NCBI GenBank assembly: GCA_010672965.1
Contig: JAAHFN010000050.1
Location: forward strand, 1 to 51,528
Source of the DNA: Oscillatoria sp. SIO1A7
GTDB lineage: Bacteria; Cyanobacteriota; Cyanobacteriia; Cyanobacteriales; Laspinemataceae
DNA: 51,528 nucleotides
Direction of reading: 5' to 3'
The notes below the pieces were generated by a model. That model saw nothing but the letters and a program-made list of their open reading frames with translations. It had not been told where the DNA came from and ran no database searches. This document shows positions 1 through 8,720 of the stretch, one piece after another. How positions within the stretch are numbered: position 1 is the first letter of the stretch; each line of letters starts with the position of its first letter. A program made the translations under genes and the position numbers.

Positions 1-269
1 CAAATGCGTTCTTATTATGACAGTTAGGCAGTCCAGTTGGTTTACCAAAAACGGTTAAATGGGCCAAGAAAACCTTAACCAACCGGACCCAATAATTGTG
101 ATTTGTTAAATTCGCCAGCAGCATCTTCTTAAGGGGGGCTAAGCTCTCAAGCCGCTCTGAAGCCCCCCTTTTTAAGGGGGGTTGGGGGGATCCGGCATTG
201 CTTAACGATCGGGTATTTGTTGTGTTTGTCAACTGGGGCTCTTCCTTAAAAGTAAGGTGTTTTTGCGTT

Positions 270-311
270 TTGGCGAAGGTATTGTTCAAAAAACCGGGTT
301 TCTGGCCTAAT
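270..311 (+). repeat. Dispersed repeat, copy 1
   Basis: A stretch containing TTGTTCAAAAAACCGGGTTT followed by CTGGCC recurs nearly unchanged at 1577-1618. The core AAAAAACCGGGTTTCT is one arm of the hairpin family seen intact at 40643-40674. Confidence 0.75.
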
Positions 312-760
312 CGGTTCGGCAATAATATTTTCTGACCGTAAGATGTCCTGGCTGGCATAGTCTCGACCAACCAGTATAGCAATTCTGGGAGTAGCTCCTG
401 GAATGGTTCCAGACGATCGCGCAGTTATTCGGGTACTTGAATGGTGAATTAGGCCATTATTAATATTCTCAATTTTAGGATTATTGTAGAATTTTTTAGC
501 TTAAGTAGATGCCTTTATGCAGGGCGATAGAATATATTAGAAATCGGGGTTTTCATGTATCCTATGGCCAAGAAAGTACAGAGCCAGGTAGAGTGCTTTG
601 CCGCAAATATTTGTAGTGCCAGCAAATCTGTGGGCCGGAGATGGGGTAATGGCGATCGCTCTCTGTAACATTAGGCTATACGACAGTGGAAGAGGTCCAT
701 AAGACGCAGAAGGTGCAAAAAAATTTTTGCATTTAATGTTGTTTTTCGAGCAAAGCCGTG

Positions 761-893
761 CTAATATACTTTTTAAGTTCCCACGAGGGAGAATAAAGAA
801 GGGCCACGGCTAACCGCGACCCTTTACAACATGAGACACCAACTAACCCTAGCAAGGAGGTTTTCACTCAAAGAAAAAAAAGTTCTCCCTTAA
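761..893 (+). other. Possible orphan leader or 20-codon ORF
   Basis: A TAATATACT sequence that could serve as a -10 element is followed by a small imperfect hairpin (GGG...CGG CTAA CCG...CCC near 800-822). Next come an ATG at 831 opening a 20-codon ORF to the TAA at 891-893 and an AAGGAGG Shine-Dalgarno-like sequence at 854-860 with no full-length gene after it. It may be a promoter and leader whose gene was lost, or a small RNA. Only the sequence motifs are seen; function is a guess. Confidence 0.2.
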
Positions 894-1293
894 AAACCGA
901 GCTGGCACGGAGTAAGCCAATGACTTTGGGAAAGTTGCTCTTTGGCATACTCCAATAGCTAGCCCGGGTGGGAAAATCGCCCACCCCAACAACCCGCCGA
1001 TCGTGGAGCAATCGCGGCAGCGGGTGGGTTTCCCTTGGGAGAAATTCGTCTTCTTTTTTAGCACTGGCCAGTGTGGGAAGTGTCGGAGGTGTCGGAGGTG
1101 TGGGAAGAACCAGAAAAAATTCTCCCCCCTCTCCCCTCTCTCCCCACACTCCCCACACTCCCCTTGGAGCCAGCCTGGAACCAGGCTTGGACCTCCTTGC
1201 GTTTTCTAGATTAAAAAAAAATTATAGCAGTAAGACGGTTCCTGCCCGGTCAATAGAGCGCTGCTCCGCCCTCTATTGCCCTCTATCGCTATT

Positions 1294-1427
1294 AATATCA
1301 AATCCGCTTCCGCTGTTTCATAAAGACCGTACTGTAGGGGCTTTTCCCGAGCGCGATTGCCCCGATTGGTTTGGGGCGCTCCCGGGGGCACCGCCCCTAC
1401 TATGACTGTTTAACCGTGTTTGATATA
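1294..1427. mobile_element. Palindromic MITE-like element, family A copy 1
   Basis: Ends are inverted versions of each other: AATATCAAATCCG on the left, CGTGTTTGATAT on the right. The interior is a GTAGGGGC.../...GCCCCTAC arm pair. It is an inverted relative of the element at 4120-4250 (shared GACCGTACTGTAGGGGC block). No ORF inside, so non-autonomous. Confidence 0.6.
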
Positions 1428-1576
1428 GTCATTTCTCGCGCTGCTAACAATTACTAACTTTCAACCTAAAACTTGAGTGGAAACTGACCAAATTTTTTTT
1501 TGGTTTTAACTTATCAGAGCTTGTAGGTTGTCTCAGATCGCGATCGCAAGGATACCAGTTCATTACCTTTGCCTTT

Positions 1577-1618
1577 TTTGGCGAAGGTTTTGTTCAAAAA
1601 ACCGGGTTTCTGGCCTAA
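1577..1618 (+). repeat. Dispersed repeat, copy 2
   Basis: Second copy of the 270-311 repeat, differing by one or two bases. It ends about 60 bp before the antitoxin gene at 1679. Confidence 0.75.
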
Positions 1619-1678
1619 CTATTTAGGAATGCTATACAGCTATAATAGTCTTGAAAATCCAGATTGCCATCGCTAACT

Positions 1679-1915
1679 ATGGAACTAGAAAAAACCTGGC
1701 AAAAGCTGGCGATCTTGTCGCCGGAAGCTCAGAGAGAGGTAGCCGAATTTATTGCCTTGCTGAAACAGCGCGATCGCTTTTCGGAGCAAACAGCAGCAAC
1801 CGAGCAAACTCCTTGGCGATCGCAACCATTCATCGGGATGTGGAAAGACCGAACAGATCTAGAAGATAGCAGCCAATGGGTTCGCTCAGCTCGGCAGAAA
1901 GAATGGAGAAGCTAA
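1679..1915 (+). CDS. DUF2281-like antitoxin of a VapBC-type module
   Basis: This 78-residue protein begins MELEKTWQKLAILSPEAQ and ends in a Trp/Arg-rich tail (GMWKDRTDLEDSSQWVR). Both features are typical of the small DUF2281 proteins that precede PIN-domain toxins in cyanobacteria. I chose the ATG at 1679 over a TTG at 1664. The stop TAA overlaps the next start (TAAATG), so it was translationally coupled to the PIN toxin at 1916, but that toxin is reduced to its first strand. The antitoxin therefore looks like an orphan. Family membership is from memory of such sequences; DNA or toxin binding is inferred. Confidence 0.65.
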   Translation: MELEKTWQKLAILSPEAQREVAEFIALLKQRDRFSEQTAATEQTPWRSQPFIGMWKDRTDLEDSSQWVRSARQKEWRS

Positions 1916-2035
1916 ATGGCCTTGATTTTGATAGATACCGATATTCTCATCGATGTTGGACGCGATGTAGAGCTAGCTGCCGCTCGGCTTGAAGCGCTTA
2001 GAGGCCGAGGCCGACAAGCTGAAGCTCACTCCTGA
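1916..2035 (+). pseudogene. N-terminal remnant of a PIN-domain (VapC-type) toxin
   Basis: The ATG overlaps the antitoxin stop. The first 28 residues (MALILIDTDILIDVGRDVEL and on) match the beta1 strand of PIN ribonucleases, including the first acidic pair D7/D9. After about residue 28 the frame turns into RGRGRQAEAHS and stops at 2033-2035. Roughly 100 residues, including the other catalytic acids, are missing, so it cannot be an active nuclease. The junction runs directly into a second, out-of-frame antitoxin-like frame (1989-2207), suggesting a deletion that joined two TA modules. Confidence 0.7.
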
Positions 2036-2207
2036 AGCAATGGCTCTCAGAATGCTTCAGCTCCAGCTACCTGAAAAGACAATCCGAATTGACCCCGACG
2101 AGGCTCTACTGAGATTGCGCGAAATAGGTAGAAGACAGCCACCAATAGATAGCGTTCAATTGGTGCGAGAAAGTCGGCAAGAGTTAGAGCAGGGGGGAAT
2201 AGTCTAG
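1989..2207 (+). pseudogene. Second antitoxin-like fragment joined to the PIN remnant
   Basis: The frame reads LEAEADKLKLTPEAMALRML, then a linker and DEALLRLREIGRRQPPIDSV. That is the layout of small ribbon-helix-helix or Phd-like antitoxins of about 80-90 residues. It lacks its normal N-terminus: the only starts are a TTG at 1989 inside the PIN remnant and an ATG at 2040. No toxin follows. It may still be translated from one of those starts. The antitoxin assignment is by overall pattern only. Confidence 0.5.
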
Positions 2208-2231
2208 TGCCGCTGTGCGGAAGTCTCAAGG

Positions 2232-2383
2232 TAATATCAAATCCGGTTAATTAACCTAAACAAGTTAATTTTTGCGTAGGACGGGCGTCCCGCCTGTCCG
2301 CCAGATCGGGCAGGGACTTTTCGGAAGCCCGTCCTACGGGATTCCAAATTTTTTGTGCGAGCATTTAACCGGATTTGATATAA
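2232..2383. mobile_element. Palindromic MITE-like element, family A copy 2
   Basis: Terminal inverted repeats TAATATCAAATCCGGTTAA and its complement enclose about 115 bp that contain a second pair (GTAGGACGGGCGTCCCGCC.../...AGCCCGTCCTAC). No coding capacity. A related half-element is visible at about 37646-37712 (ACCAAATCCGGTCAAAAAG). Confidence 0.75.
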
Positions 2384-2444
2384 TAAGTCAAAAGTCAAAA
2401 TGCCTTTTTACCCGGCTCAAAAGCCCGATCTGATATTATTTCCC

Positions 2445-2513
2445 TACACCCCACACCCTACACCCTACACCCTACATTCTACACCCCACACCCTACACCC
2501 CACACCCTAAAAT
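2445..2513. repeat. 7-nt tandem repeats, CCCTACA/CCCCACA type
   Basis: About ten consecutive heptamers of CCCTACA or CCCCACA run up to and slightly into the 3' end of the csaB gene. Similar tracts occur at 9903-10000, 43508-43545 and 47044-47075. They are the short tandemly repeated repeats common in cyanobacteria. Confidence 0.85.
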
Positions 2514-3542
2514 TGTTTCCCACAATAATTCCCGATGGAGGAGCGATAGCTCCACTGTCGAGGAAATTATTTCGCCAGAAAGAGCCTCCCCCTTAGCATA
2601 GAAATCTATCCAACTCTTGGCGATCGCATCAGCATCCTCCGGCAAAGCAGACAACTCCCATCCAGGCAGATTAAATTCCGCCATAAGCTGGCTAACTTTA
2701 GGATCGTAACTCAGAGCAAAACAGCGACATCCTTCGGCGGCTGCCATAATCAGGCTGTGGTAGCGCATCCCAATCGTCATTTCCACCTCGCGAAACAAAC
2801 CTTTTAATTCTTGAGGGTCTTCTAAACTAAAAATCTGACTCGGCCCGGTTAGCTGGGGCTGAATCTCTTGGGCAATTGCCAAATCTTTAGAAGCTTGAAA
2901 AGGAACCAGGAGAATGCAAGTATTAGTAGCTTCTTGAAAATCAACTAAAGCGCGGGAGAGATTGGCAAGACGAGCTGCAGTTAGCAAAGGATGCGATCGC
3001 AGAGCAACAGCGACTCTTGGTGCCGGTAAATCCCAGACCACGGACATTGGCTTGCTATCCATTGCCCAAACCGGGTCGGGAGCCATAACAAAAGGAATTT
3101 GCCAATCTGCCAGTAGGGCAGCCGAGCGCGCATCCCGGACGCTTACCGCGCTACAAGTGGCAAAAGCTTGTCTGGCCAATTTGCGAGTCAGGGAACCCTG
3201 CAACGGACCAATACCCTGAGCCCAAGCGATCGTTTTCAAGCCCATAGAGCGAGCCAATCCCATCAGCCCCTCATAATACAAAGGACTCCGAAAGCTAGTG
3301 GCATCTTGGATGAGACTGCCCCCGCCCCAAATAAAAACATCGCTCTGGCGAAAAACCGTAACAATTTGGGGAGCGGACATTCGCTCTACCGCCGCAACTC
3401 CGTAGCGATCGCTCGTTTCTTCGGGATTGCCGCTGAGAACCACCGGCGTCACCTCCGGAGGCAACATTTGTAGCAGAGAAGCCAACAATGCCTCGTCCCC
3501 AGCATTGCCCATACCATAATATCCACAACAAACTGCCCTCAT
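2493..3542 (-). CDS. csaB: Polysaccharide pyruvyl transferase CsaB
   Basis: Transfers a pyruvyl group (from phosphoenolpyruvate in characterised members) to a wall polysaccharide, creating the anchor for S-layer-homology proteins. The 349-residue protein has the family N-terminus RAVCCGYYGMGNAGDEALL, then a GGGSLIQD glycine-rich motif, an AWAQGIGPL motif and, near residue 260, GMRYHSLIMAA. Length and architecture fit cyanobacterial CsaB. I chose the second Met (3542), because GGAG lies 5 nt upstream and homologues begin at that MRAV; an upstream ATG at 3551 also exists. The gene stands alone, with 7-nt repeats at its 3' end and a GCTGA-type palindromic repeat just upstream. Confidence 0.88.
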   Translation of the reverse strand: MRAVCCGYYGMGNAGDEALLASLLQMLPPEVTPVVLSGNPEETSDRYGVAAVERMSAPQIVTVFRQSDVFIWGGGSLIQDATSFRSPLYYEGLMGLARSMGLKTIAWAQGIGPLQGSLTRKLARQAFATCSAVSVRDARSAALLADWQIPFVMAPDPVWAMDSKPMSVVWDLPAPRVAVALRSHPLLTAARLANLSRALVDFQEATNTCILLVPFQASKDLAIAQEIQPQLTGPSQIFSLEDPQELKGLFREVEMTIGMRYHSLIMAAAEGCRCFALSYDPKVSQLMAEFNLPGWELSALPEDADAIAKSWIDFYAKGEALSGEIISSTVELSLLHRELLWETILGCGV

Positions 3543-3578
3543 TTGCTCCATCCAACCCTTGCAAGTTTTGGAGTATTG

Positions 3579-3750
3579 TATAGCAGTAAGCGGTCAGCTC
3601 TCAGCGGTCAGCTCTCAGCGGTCAGCTCTCAGGCGAAATGCTATAGTACTACGCATTAAAATTAGGGCAACTTATGGTTTGCCAAAGCTAAGCTCCGGCA
3701 ATGCTTGTGCTGAGAGCTGACTGCTGAGAGCTGACTGCTGACTGCTATAT
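3579..3750. repeat. Inverted GCTGA-repeat element
   Basis: The left end is TATAGCAGT followed by three AGCGGTCAGCTCTC units; the right end is the complement, with AGAGCTGACTGCTG units ending in GACTGCTATA. The central 80 bp is unique. It lies between the divergent csaB and DUF2499 genes and may carry their promoters. Related arrays occur at 11321-11352, 23674-23731 and 40018-40181. Confidence 0.7.
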
Positions 3751-3799
3751 ATAGCGCCAATTGGGTATAAGATAAGAAAGTAATTTTTAGCCTCGACTC

Positions 3800-4108
3800 A
3801 TGCACGCGCTTTCAATTCCCACCTGGATTATTCATGTTTCTAGCGTTATCGAGTGGATAGCTGCCTGTTGGTTAATCTGGCGATATGGCGAAATCACCGG
3901 CGATCGCTATTGGTGGGGTTTATCCTTAGCCATGTTACCCGCCTTAGTCAGCGCTTTCTGTGCCTGCACCTGGCATTATTTCGACAATCCTACTTCCCTA
4001 GAATGGCTCGTCACCTTGCAAGCTGCCATGACCGTTTTGGGCAATTGCACCCTTTGTGCCGCCGCTTGGTGGATTTGGCGAGCAACTCGGGTTAGCGAAA
4101 GCAACTGA
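3800..4108 (+). CDS. DUF2499 family small membrane protein (Ycf49-like)
   Basis: This 102-residue protein begins MHALSIPTWIIHVSSVIEW and has a conserved Trp/His pattern (CACTWHYFDN) in the middle. About three hydrophobic segments (roughly residues 8-28, 38-58, 70-94) predict an integral membrane protein. The family is conserved in cyanobacteria and plastid-bearing eukaryotes; its function is unknown to me. In cyanobacteria it commonly sits next to a DUF3593 gene, as here, but two palindromic elements separate the pair in this genome. A role in thylakoid or envelope function is inferred only from its distribution. Confidence 0.8.
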   Translation: MHALSIPTWIIHVSSVIEWIAACWLIWRYGEITGDRYWWGLSLAMLPALVSAFCACTWHYFDNPTSLEWLVTLQAAMTVLGNCTLCAAAWWIWRATRVSESN

Positions 4109-4119
4109 TTTTTGCAACT

Positions 4120-4250
4120 TATATCAAATCCGGTTAAACAATCATAGTAGGGGCGGTGCCCCCGTGCCCGCCCCATACCAATCGGGGCAGCCACGGGGGG
4201 ACTGCCCCTACAGTACGGTATTTATGAGTAATTAACCCTATTTGATATTA
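4120..4250. mobile_element. Palindromic MITE-like element, family A copy 3
   Basis: Bounded by ATATCAAATCCGGTTAA and the degenerate complement TTAACCCTATTTGATAT. The interior is GTAGGGGCGGTGCCCCCGTG.../...GGGGGACTGCCCCTAC, the inverse of the 1294-1427 copy. It directly abuts the next element at 4249. Confidence 0.7.
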
Positions 4251-4389
4251 TAGCGTTTCTCAAATTGATGTGAGGCGTTCTGGGCGAAGCATCCCATTCA
4301 CTGGAGTTACCGTCCTACGGCCGAGATTGTTTTGGGGGATGCTGTCGCCCCTACGTTTCGTTCGTTAGACTTATTTGAGAAACGCTATA
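4249..4389. mobile_element. Second palindromic element with 17-bp perfect ends
   Basis: TATAGCGTTTCTCAAAT at 4249-4265 is an exact inverted repeat of 4373-4389. The interior has no ORF and a GGGCGAAGCATCCC.../...GGGGGATGCTGTCGCCCC arm pair. It ends about 18 bp before the DUF3593 start codon, so it supplies or interrupts that gene's promoter and leader. Confidence 0.75.
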
Positions 4390-4407
4390 TCTTTCTATTT
4401 TCTCAAC

Positions 4408-4695
4408 ATGATTTCCAAAGATACCCTATTCGCCGTATCTCTGTTTCCCTACTTGGGATTCTTGTGGTTTTTAACGCGATCGGGTCAAGCTCCTCGCTTG
4501 GCACTAATTGGCTTTTACGGAACCCTAGTTTTTGTCGCCATTACCATTCCCGCTGGCATCTACGCCAAAGTCGCATATAGCGATTCTTTGGCAAACATAG
4601 ATGCCTTGCATGGAGGCGCGGAACTATTCTTGACCCTCTCGAATATTTTGATTGTCCTCGGTTTTAGAGAAGCTCTCAGAAAAGCCCAAGGTTGA
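4408..4695 (+). CDS. DUF3593 family membrane protein
   Basis: This 95-residue protein starts MISKDTLFAVSLFPYLGFLW, followed by RSGQAPRLALIGFYGTLVFV, a second hydrophobic span, a SLANIDALHGGAELFLTLSN motif and a third span. The pattern matches the DUF3593 proteins found beside DUF2499 in cyanobacteria. I took the ATG at 4408 because the upstream extension (from 4375) is encoded by the inverted-repeat end. No catalytic motif is visible; function is unknown. The Asp/His/Glu cluster in the loop (DALHGGAE) is its most conserved-looking part. Confidence 0.75.
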   Translation: MISKDTLFAVSLFPYLGFLWFLTRSGQAPRLALIGFYGTLVFVAITIPAGIYAKVAYSDSLANIDALHGGAELFLTLSNILIVLGFREALRKAQG

Positions 4696-4976
4696 TTTTC
4701 TGAGTAGAGGAGGGTGGGAGGTGTGGGGACTGTGGGGGGTCTTACAAGGGTATGTTTTTTAGATTTGATGTTTTCTAGGCGAATCAACGGTGTAGGGGCG
4801 ACAGCATTCCAGAAATAACTTATTGTTATAACAAAAAACCTTTGTACTGGAATTCTTCGCCCCAGAAAGCTATGAAACCCACCGACAACATCAAAAAGAG
4901 GATTATAAAAAACATACCCTTGAAAGGTGTGGGGGGTCTGGGGACTGTGGGAGGAGGACTGGGAGATAAGGGTAAA

Positions 4977-5036
4977 AGGTCAATTCCCAATTCCCAATTC
5001 CCAATTCCCAATTCCCAATTCCCAATTCCCACACCC
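4977..5036. repeat. 7-nt tandem repeats, CCCAATT type
   Basis: About seven copies of CCCAATT immediately downstream of the M23 gene stop codon. The gene-free interval 4696-5035 holds nothing else that I recognise apart from a GGTGTGGGG-rich patch. Confidence 0.85.
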
Positions 5037-8000
5037 TAACGAGGCAAATAAGCCATCGGGTTAACTGCTCCTTGTTCGGCAGGATGGATTTCAAAGTGGA
5101 GGTGAGGCCCAGTGCTGAATCCGGTACTACCCATTTCTGCCACTTGTTGCCCCTGTTCTACCTCCTGACCCTCATACACCGAAATACTGTTGTTGTGGGC
5201 ATAGCGGGTCAAGCTGCCATCGGGATGTTCGATTTCCACCAGATTCCCATAGCCGCCAGCATTCCAGCCAGCAAAAGTAACAACCCCTGGAGCAGCGGCA
5301 ACGATCGGCGTGCCAATCGGAGCGGCAATATCAATTCCGTTATGCATCCGTCCCCAGCGCCAGCCATAACCAGAAGTCAGCGTGCCCTCTGCCGGCCAGA
5401 TATAGCCATTGAAAATAGGGGCAGATTTGGGCAAGTAATTATCTGGTTCTTGTAGGGGCGGCAACTGTGGCGAGACTTCTTGTCCCACCGGAGGCTGGAA
5501 TACTGGTTGATAAGCTTCCGGGCCGAAGAACCTTTTAGCCACTAAATCTTGTTCGGGCAATGGCAGTTGTCCGGGCAATGGTTGTTGTCCGGGCAATGGC
5601 AATGGCAGCTCCGGCGCTTTGTATGGCTGTAGTTCAATCGGCGTTCGCGAAGCGTCTCCTTCGGGGAATCGCGAAACGTCTCCTTCGGGGAATCGCGCCG
5701 CTATTTCTGCTAGCTCCTCTTCTGCTCGCTCTTCTGGATAAGCTTCCAATTCCGGCTCTGGATAAGCTTCCAAAGCTGGCGTTCGCGAAGCGTCTCCTTC
5801 GGAGAATCGCGAAGCGTCTTCTTCGGGGAATCGCACCGCTACTTCTTCTGGTAGCTCCTGTTCTACTACCTCTTCTGCTAGCTCCTCTTCTGCTAGCTCT
5901 TCTTCTGGATAAGCTTCCAATTCCGGCCCTGGATAAGCTTCCAATTCAATTGGCGTTCGCGAAGCGTCTCCTTCGGAGAATCGCGAAGCGTCTTCTTCGG
6001 GGAATCGCACCGCTACTTCTTCTGGTAGCTCCTGTTCTACTACCTCTTCTGCTAGCTCTTCTTCTGGATAAGCTTCCAATTCCGGCCCTGGATAAGCTTC
6101 CAATTCAATTGGCGTTCGCGAAGCGTCTCCTTCGGAGAATCGCGAAGCGTCTCCTTCGGGGAATCGCACCGCTATTTCTTGTAGTAGCTCTTGTGGTAGC
6201 TCAAGCGATAGCTCTTCTGGTAGCGATGCCAAATCCGGTGCTTGATAAGCTTCCAGTTCTATTGGCGCTTGGAAAGCGAACTCTTCTGGAGAATCAACAT
6301 TAACGGGAACGCTGTAGTTGCTTTGGTATGAAGTTTCTTCCGACCACAATGGCTTTTCCTGCCCTTGGTTAATTTCTGGCTCCAAAACTATCGGAGCTAC
6401 CTCCAAGTTCGTCGGTTCCTCTAGACCTTGGTTTGTTTCTGGCTCCAAAACTATCGGAGCTACCTCCAAGTTCGTCGCTTCCTCTGACTCCTGAGTCTCA
6501 ACAGATAGTTCTACTTCCTCGACAGTTTCAGTTGCTTCGGCCTCGTAGTCTTCTACCGTATTGGCGGGTACGGATTGGTATTTTTTGCGCAGCCTTGCGA
6601 TATCCGCCATCAAGCCCCGTACATAAGGGTTGTTTTCCGACTCTTCCAACTTAGAGCGATCGCTAGTTCCTACTGAAGCAATAGTCACTGCAGCTCCACC
6701 TAACCCATATGCTTCCGAGCCTTCAACATAATAATCCATTGGTGGCTGCTCGGTATCTAAAATAGTCACCGGCAGCGATCGCTCCTGGGGAAGCTCTATC
6801 GGCAACTTTACATCCGTTCCTTGAATCGGTTCTTGGTATTGCTCTTGGTACTGATTCGAGAAACCGATTTGGTAGTTCGAGCGATACGAGCTATCCCCAT
6901 CGGGATTATAATTCACTTCTTGCCAATTGGACAGCCCCGTAGAAGTCAATTGGCTTTCGCTGCTGGGATAGTTCTGCCCAAGGGAAGCTTCATCAATCGG
7001 TAGCATACCGACAACAGCTACATCAGTTCCGCTCCCATCTCCATTAGTTTTGTTATTGGCAGCGCTAGCATTGCTCCAAGCATTACGGAATACAACCTTT
7101 GATTTAGGCGCTGTTTTGGTTTGGCTTGGCAGAAAGCTCCTCGACACCATAGAGCCGGACACTTCCGCCGCTATCCCCCGAGCCGATTCTTTTTCCCGAA
7201 CCAGAGGTATTTTCAGGGCTCGATCTATTTCTATGAAATTGGGATCGTCAATCTTATTTTTCTCGGCTATGCGATCCACAGATATACCGCTTTTCTCAGC
7301 GATCGTCCCCAGAGTATCTCCAGATTGCACCTTATATAACTTAGATGTAACTGGCGATCGCTTTTCCGACTCGACCGGCTCTATTACTACCGCATCGGTC
7401 AAATCCGGCGTTAATGCTGCTGCTGGAGCGGAAGCACTATCCTCATTTACTTCCTCAGCATCCGCAACTAGCTCGAATTCTATTTCTACTTCTTCTGTGC
7501 TTATTTCTGTGGCCGGTTCTGTGGCTGTTTCTTCCGCAGCCATTTCCAGCCCTTCAGTAGCAGACGGTACTGCTACCGTTATATTTGTTGCTGCTGTTAT
7601 CTCATTTACATCCCCATCCGGGATTCTTCCCAGCCCAACAATATTGGGGATTGTAATCTCACTTTCCTCTTGCCATCCTTGCCCTCTTATTGGCGATGGC
7701 ACATTTAGATCTTGGGTTTCGGGCAATGCCACCGGCATCAAACCCACTTCAGGAATAGCCCTCGTTCCATTAACTGAGCCTACAGTCTCTTCTATCTGCC
7801 ATTGCATTCGACCGTTAGGCAACAGGCTTGGACTTAGATTATTTTCGACCTCGCTTCCCAACAAAATCGAGGGTCTATTTAGATCCTCCTCTATAGCCGC
7901 CCCGGGCTGCACCGCCGGCTCTGGCTCTGTAGCTTCTGGGCTATAGTCCAGCTCCGAAACATCAGTTGCTACTTCGCTGGCGATCGCAACTGATTCTGTC

Positions 8001-8365
8001 TTATCCGCCGGATTAAACGCAGAACCACTTTTCTCTTCAAACATCTCCAATAGGGCAGAGTTCTCCTTATTTAATGGAGTTGTTTGAAAATTACTCGCAG
8101 TTTCGCTACCTGGAAGCTGGGCGAACGCTATCTCCCCATAAGAAGACGCCGTTAGTGGTTCGCTTGCTGCCGCACTATTAGTTTGTTGAGGCAGCAACAC
8201 GCTCGAAGCAGCGCCCATTCCGATTGCCAATCCAATCGCGGCGGCAGAGGTGCCAGTTTTTTTAGCCCCCTCCATTTCCAAAGTCCCGAGCTGTTCTACC
8301 CTTGCCTCAGTACCTGCTGCACGGGAAGGAACTGAATTCGTTTTCTGCGAATATGCTCCTTTCAA
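5036..8365 (-). CDS. Giant LysM / M23 peptidoglycan hydrolase-like protein
   Basis: This 1109-residue protein has a hydrophobic segment at about 41-60 (signal anchor), a long acidic low-complexity region, one LysM domain at about 341-390 ([16 protein letters not shown]) for glycan binding, a Pro/Glu-rich repeat region (about 727-910) and a C-terminal M23 domain (986-1109). The zinc ligands are present: H1008 and D1012 in HNGID, H1088 and H1090 in HLHFE. It may cleave wall peptides or act like NlpD/EnvC-type activators in cell division or filament septa. The start is TTG at 8365 with AGGAGG 7 nt upstream (8373-8378). The repeat region is built from in-frame copies of a palindromic DNA repeat also found outside genes (9066-9127). 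A structured leader precedes it. Confidence 0.85.
5636..6185 (-). repeat. In-frame palindromic repeats inside the M23 gene
   Basis: Four blocks (near 5640-5700, 5776-5835, 5952-6012, 6112-6172) carry GTTCGCGAAGCGTCTCCTTC-type sequence, separated by TCTTCTGGATAAGCTTCCAA-type spacers. Read on the coding strand they give [19 protein letters not shown] and [14 protein letters not shown] units. The same GTTCGCGAAGCGTC palindrome occurs intergenically at 9066-9127. Confidence 0.9.
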
Positions 8366-8720
8366 AGCAAGACCTCCTTTTAACTAGCGCAGAGAATGTT
8401 TTTGAGTCTTTTCGAGTCAGTTTATACACCAACCTCTCCAAGATTTTTCATCACCTCAACCAGAGACCGAAATTGTTATTTTTACCCTGATTTAGGTAAT
8501 CTTACCCCTTTTTTCTATTTTACACATTACATCTACTAGCAAATGTAATGTGTATCCTTTTTGACTCTTCGGCTTTTTTTTTATAGGCCCTGGATAATTT
8601 TCCCATTAGGCTGCTTACGGACCGTATTGGGAAGATAACCAGATCTACAAAACCGCCTCTAGGCTAAAGTTATAGCCCCAAAGCGGACAAATGCAACAGC
8701 AATATAGCATTTTTTTGGAC
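8366..8720 (-). promoter_or_regulatory. Long structured 5' leader of the M23 gene (candidate)
   Basis: On the strand of the M23 gene, three strong hairpins follow each other. 8653-8686: CCGC and GGCTA arms pair with TAGCC and GCGG around an AAGTTA loop. 8600-8643: TTCCCA/TGGGAA closes a stem with an inner TACGG/CCGTA palindrome. 8521-8554: a perfect 12-bp inverted repeat, TACACATTACAT, with a 10-nt loop. Wall-hydrolase genes often have regulated leaders (the ydaO c-di-AMP riboswitch is one known class), but I could not match this to the ydaO consensus. Structure is seen; a regulatory role is inferred. Confidence 0.35.
8521..8554. repeat. Perfect 12-bp inverted repeat
   Basis: TACACATTACAT, the loop CTACTAGCAA, then ATGTAATGTGTA. 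No T-run follows on the M23 strand, so it is not a standard terminator for that direction. It may be an operator or an RNA stem. Confidence 0.75.

Larger units (their letters stand above)
1..1678. other. Gene-free, repeat-rich stretch
   Basis: I see no convincing gene. Open frames around 868-1405 lie over repeats (CCCCACACT-type runs and a palindromic element) and have the Pro/Thr/Ser-rich composition of read-through repeats. The stretch contains a C-run/G-run palindrome near 128-191, two copies of a roughly 43-bp repeat (270-311 and 1577-1618), a palindromic element at 1294-1427 and a possible orphan leader at 761-893. Confidence 0.7.

Noticed and set aside
968-1405. 145-residue open frame on the plus strand
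   Set aside because: It crosses short repeats and half of a palindromic element; composition is Pro/Ser/Leu-rich with no recognisable domain, and overlapping frames on both strands are also open.
5560-7946. Long plus-strand frames (5560-6303, 7050-7946) opposite the M23 gene
   Set aside because: They mirror the repeats and biased codons of the real minus-strand gene, which has clear LysM and M23 domains.
8366-8720. ydaO (c-di-AMP) riboswitch upstream of the M23 gene
   Set aside because: The gene context is right, but I could not find the conserved GGGGGACC and GCUAACCUCGUAGGC-type blocks in order; kept only as an unnamed structured leader.
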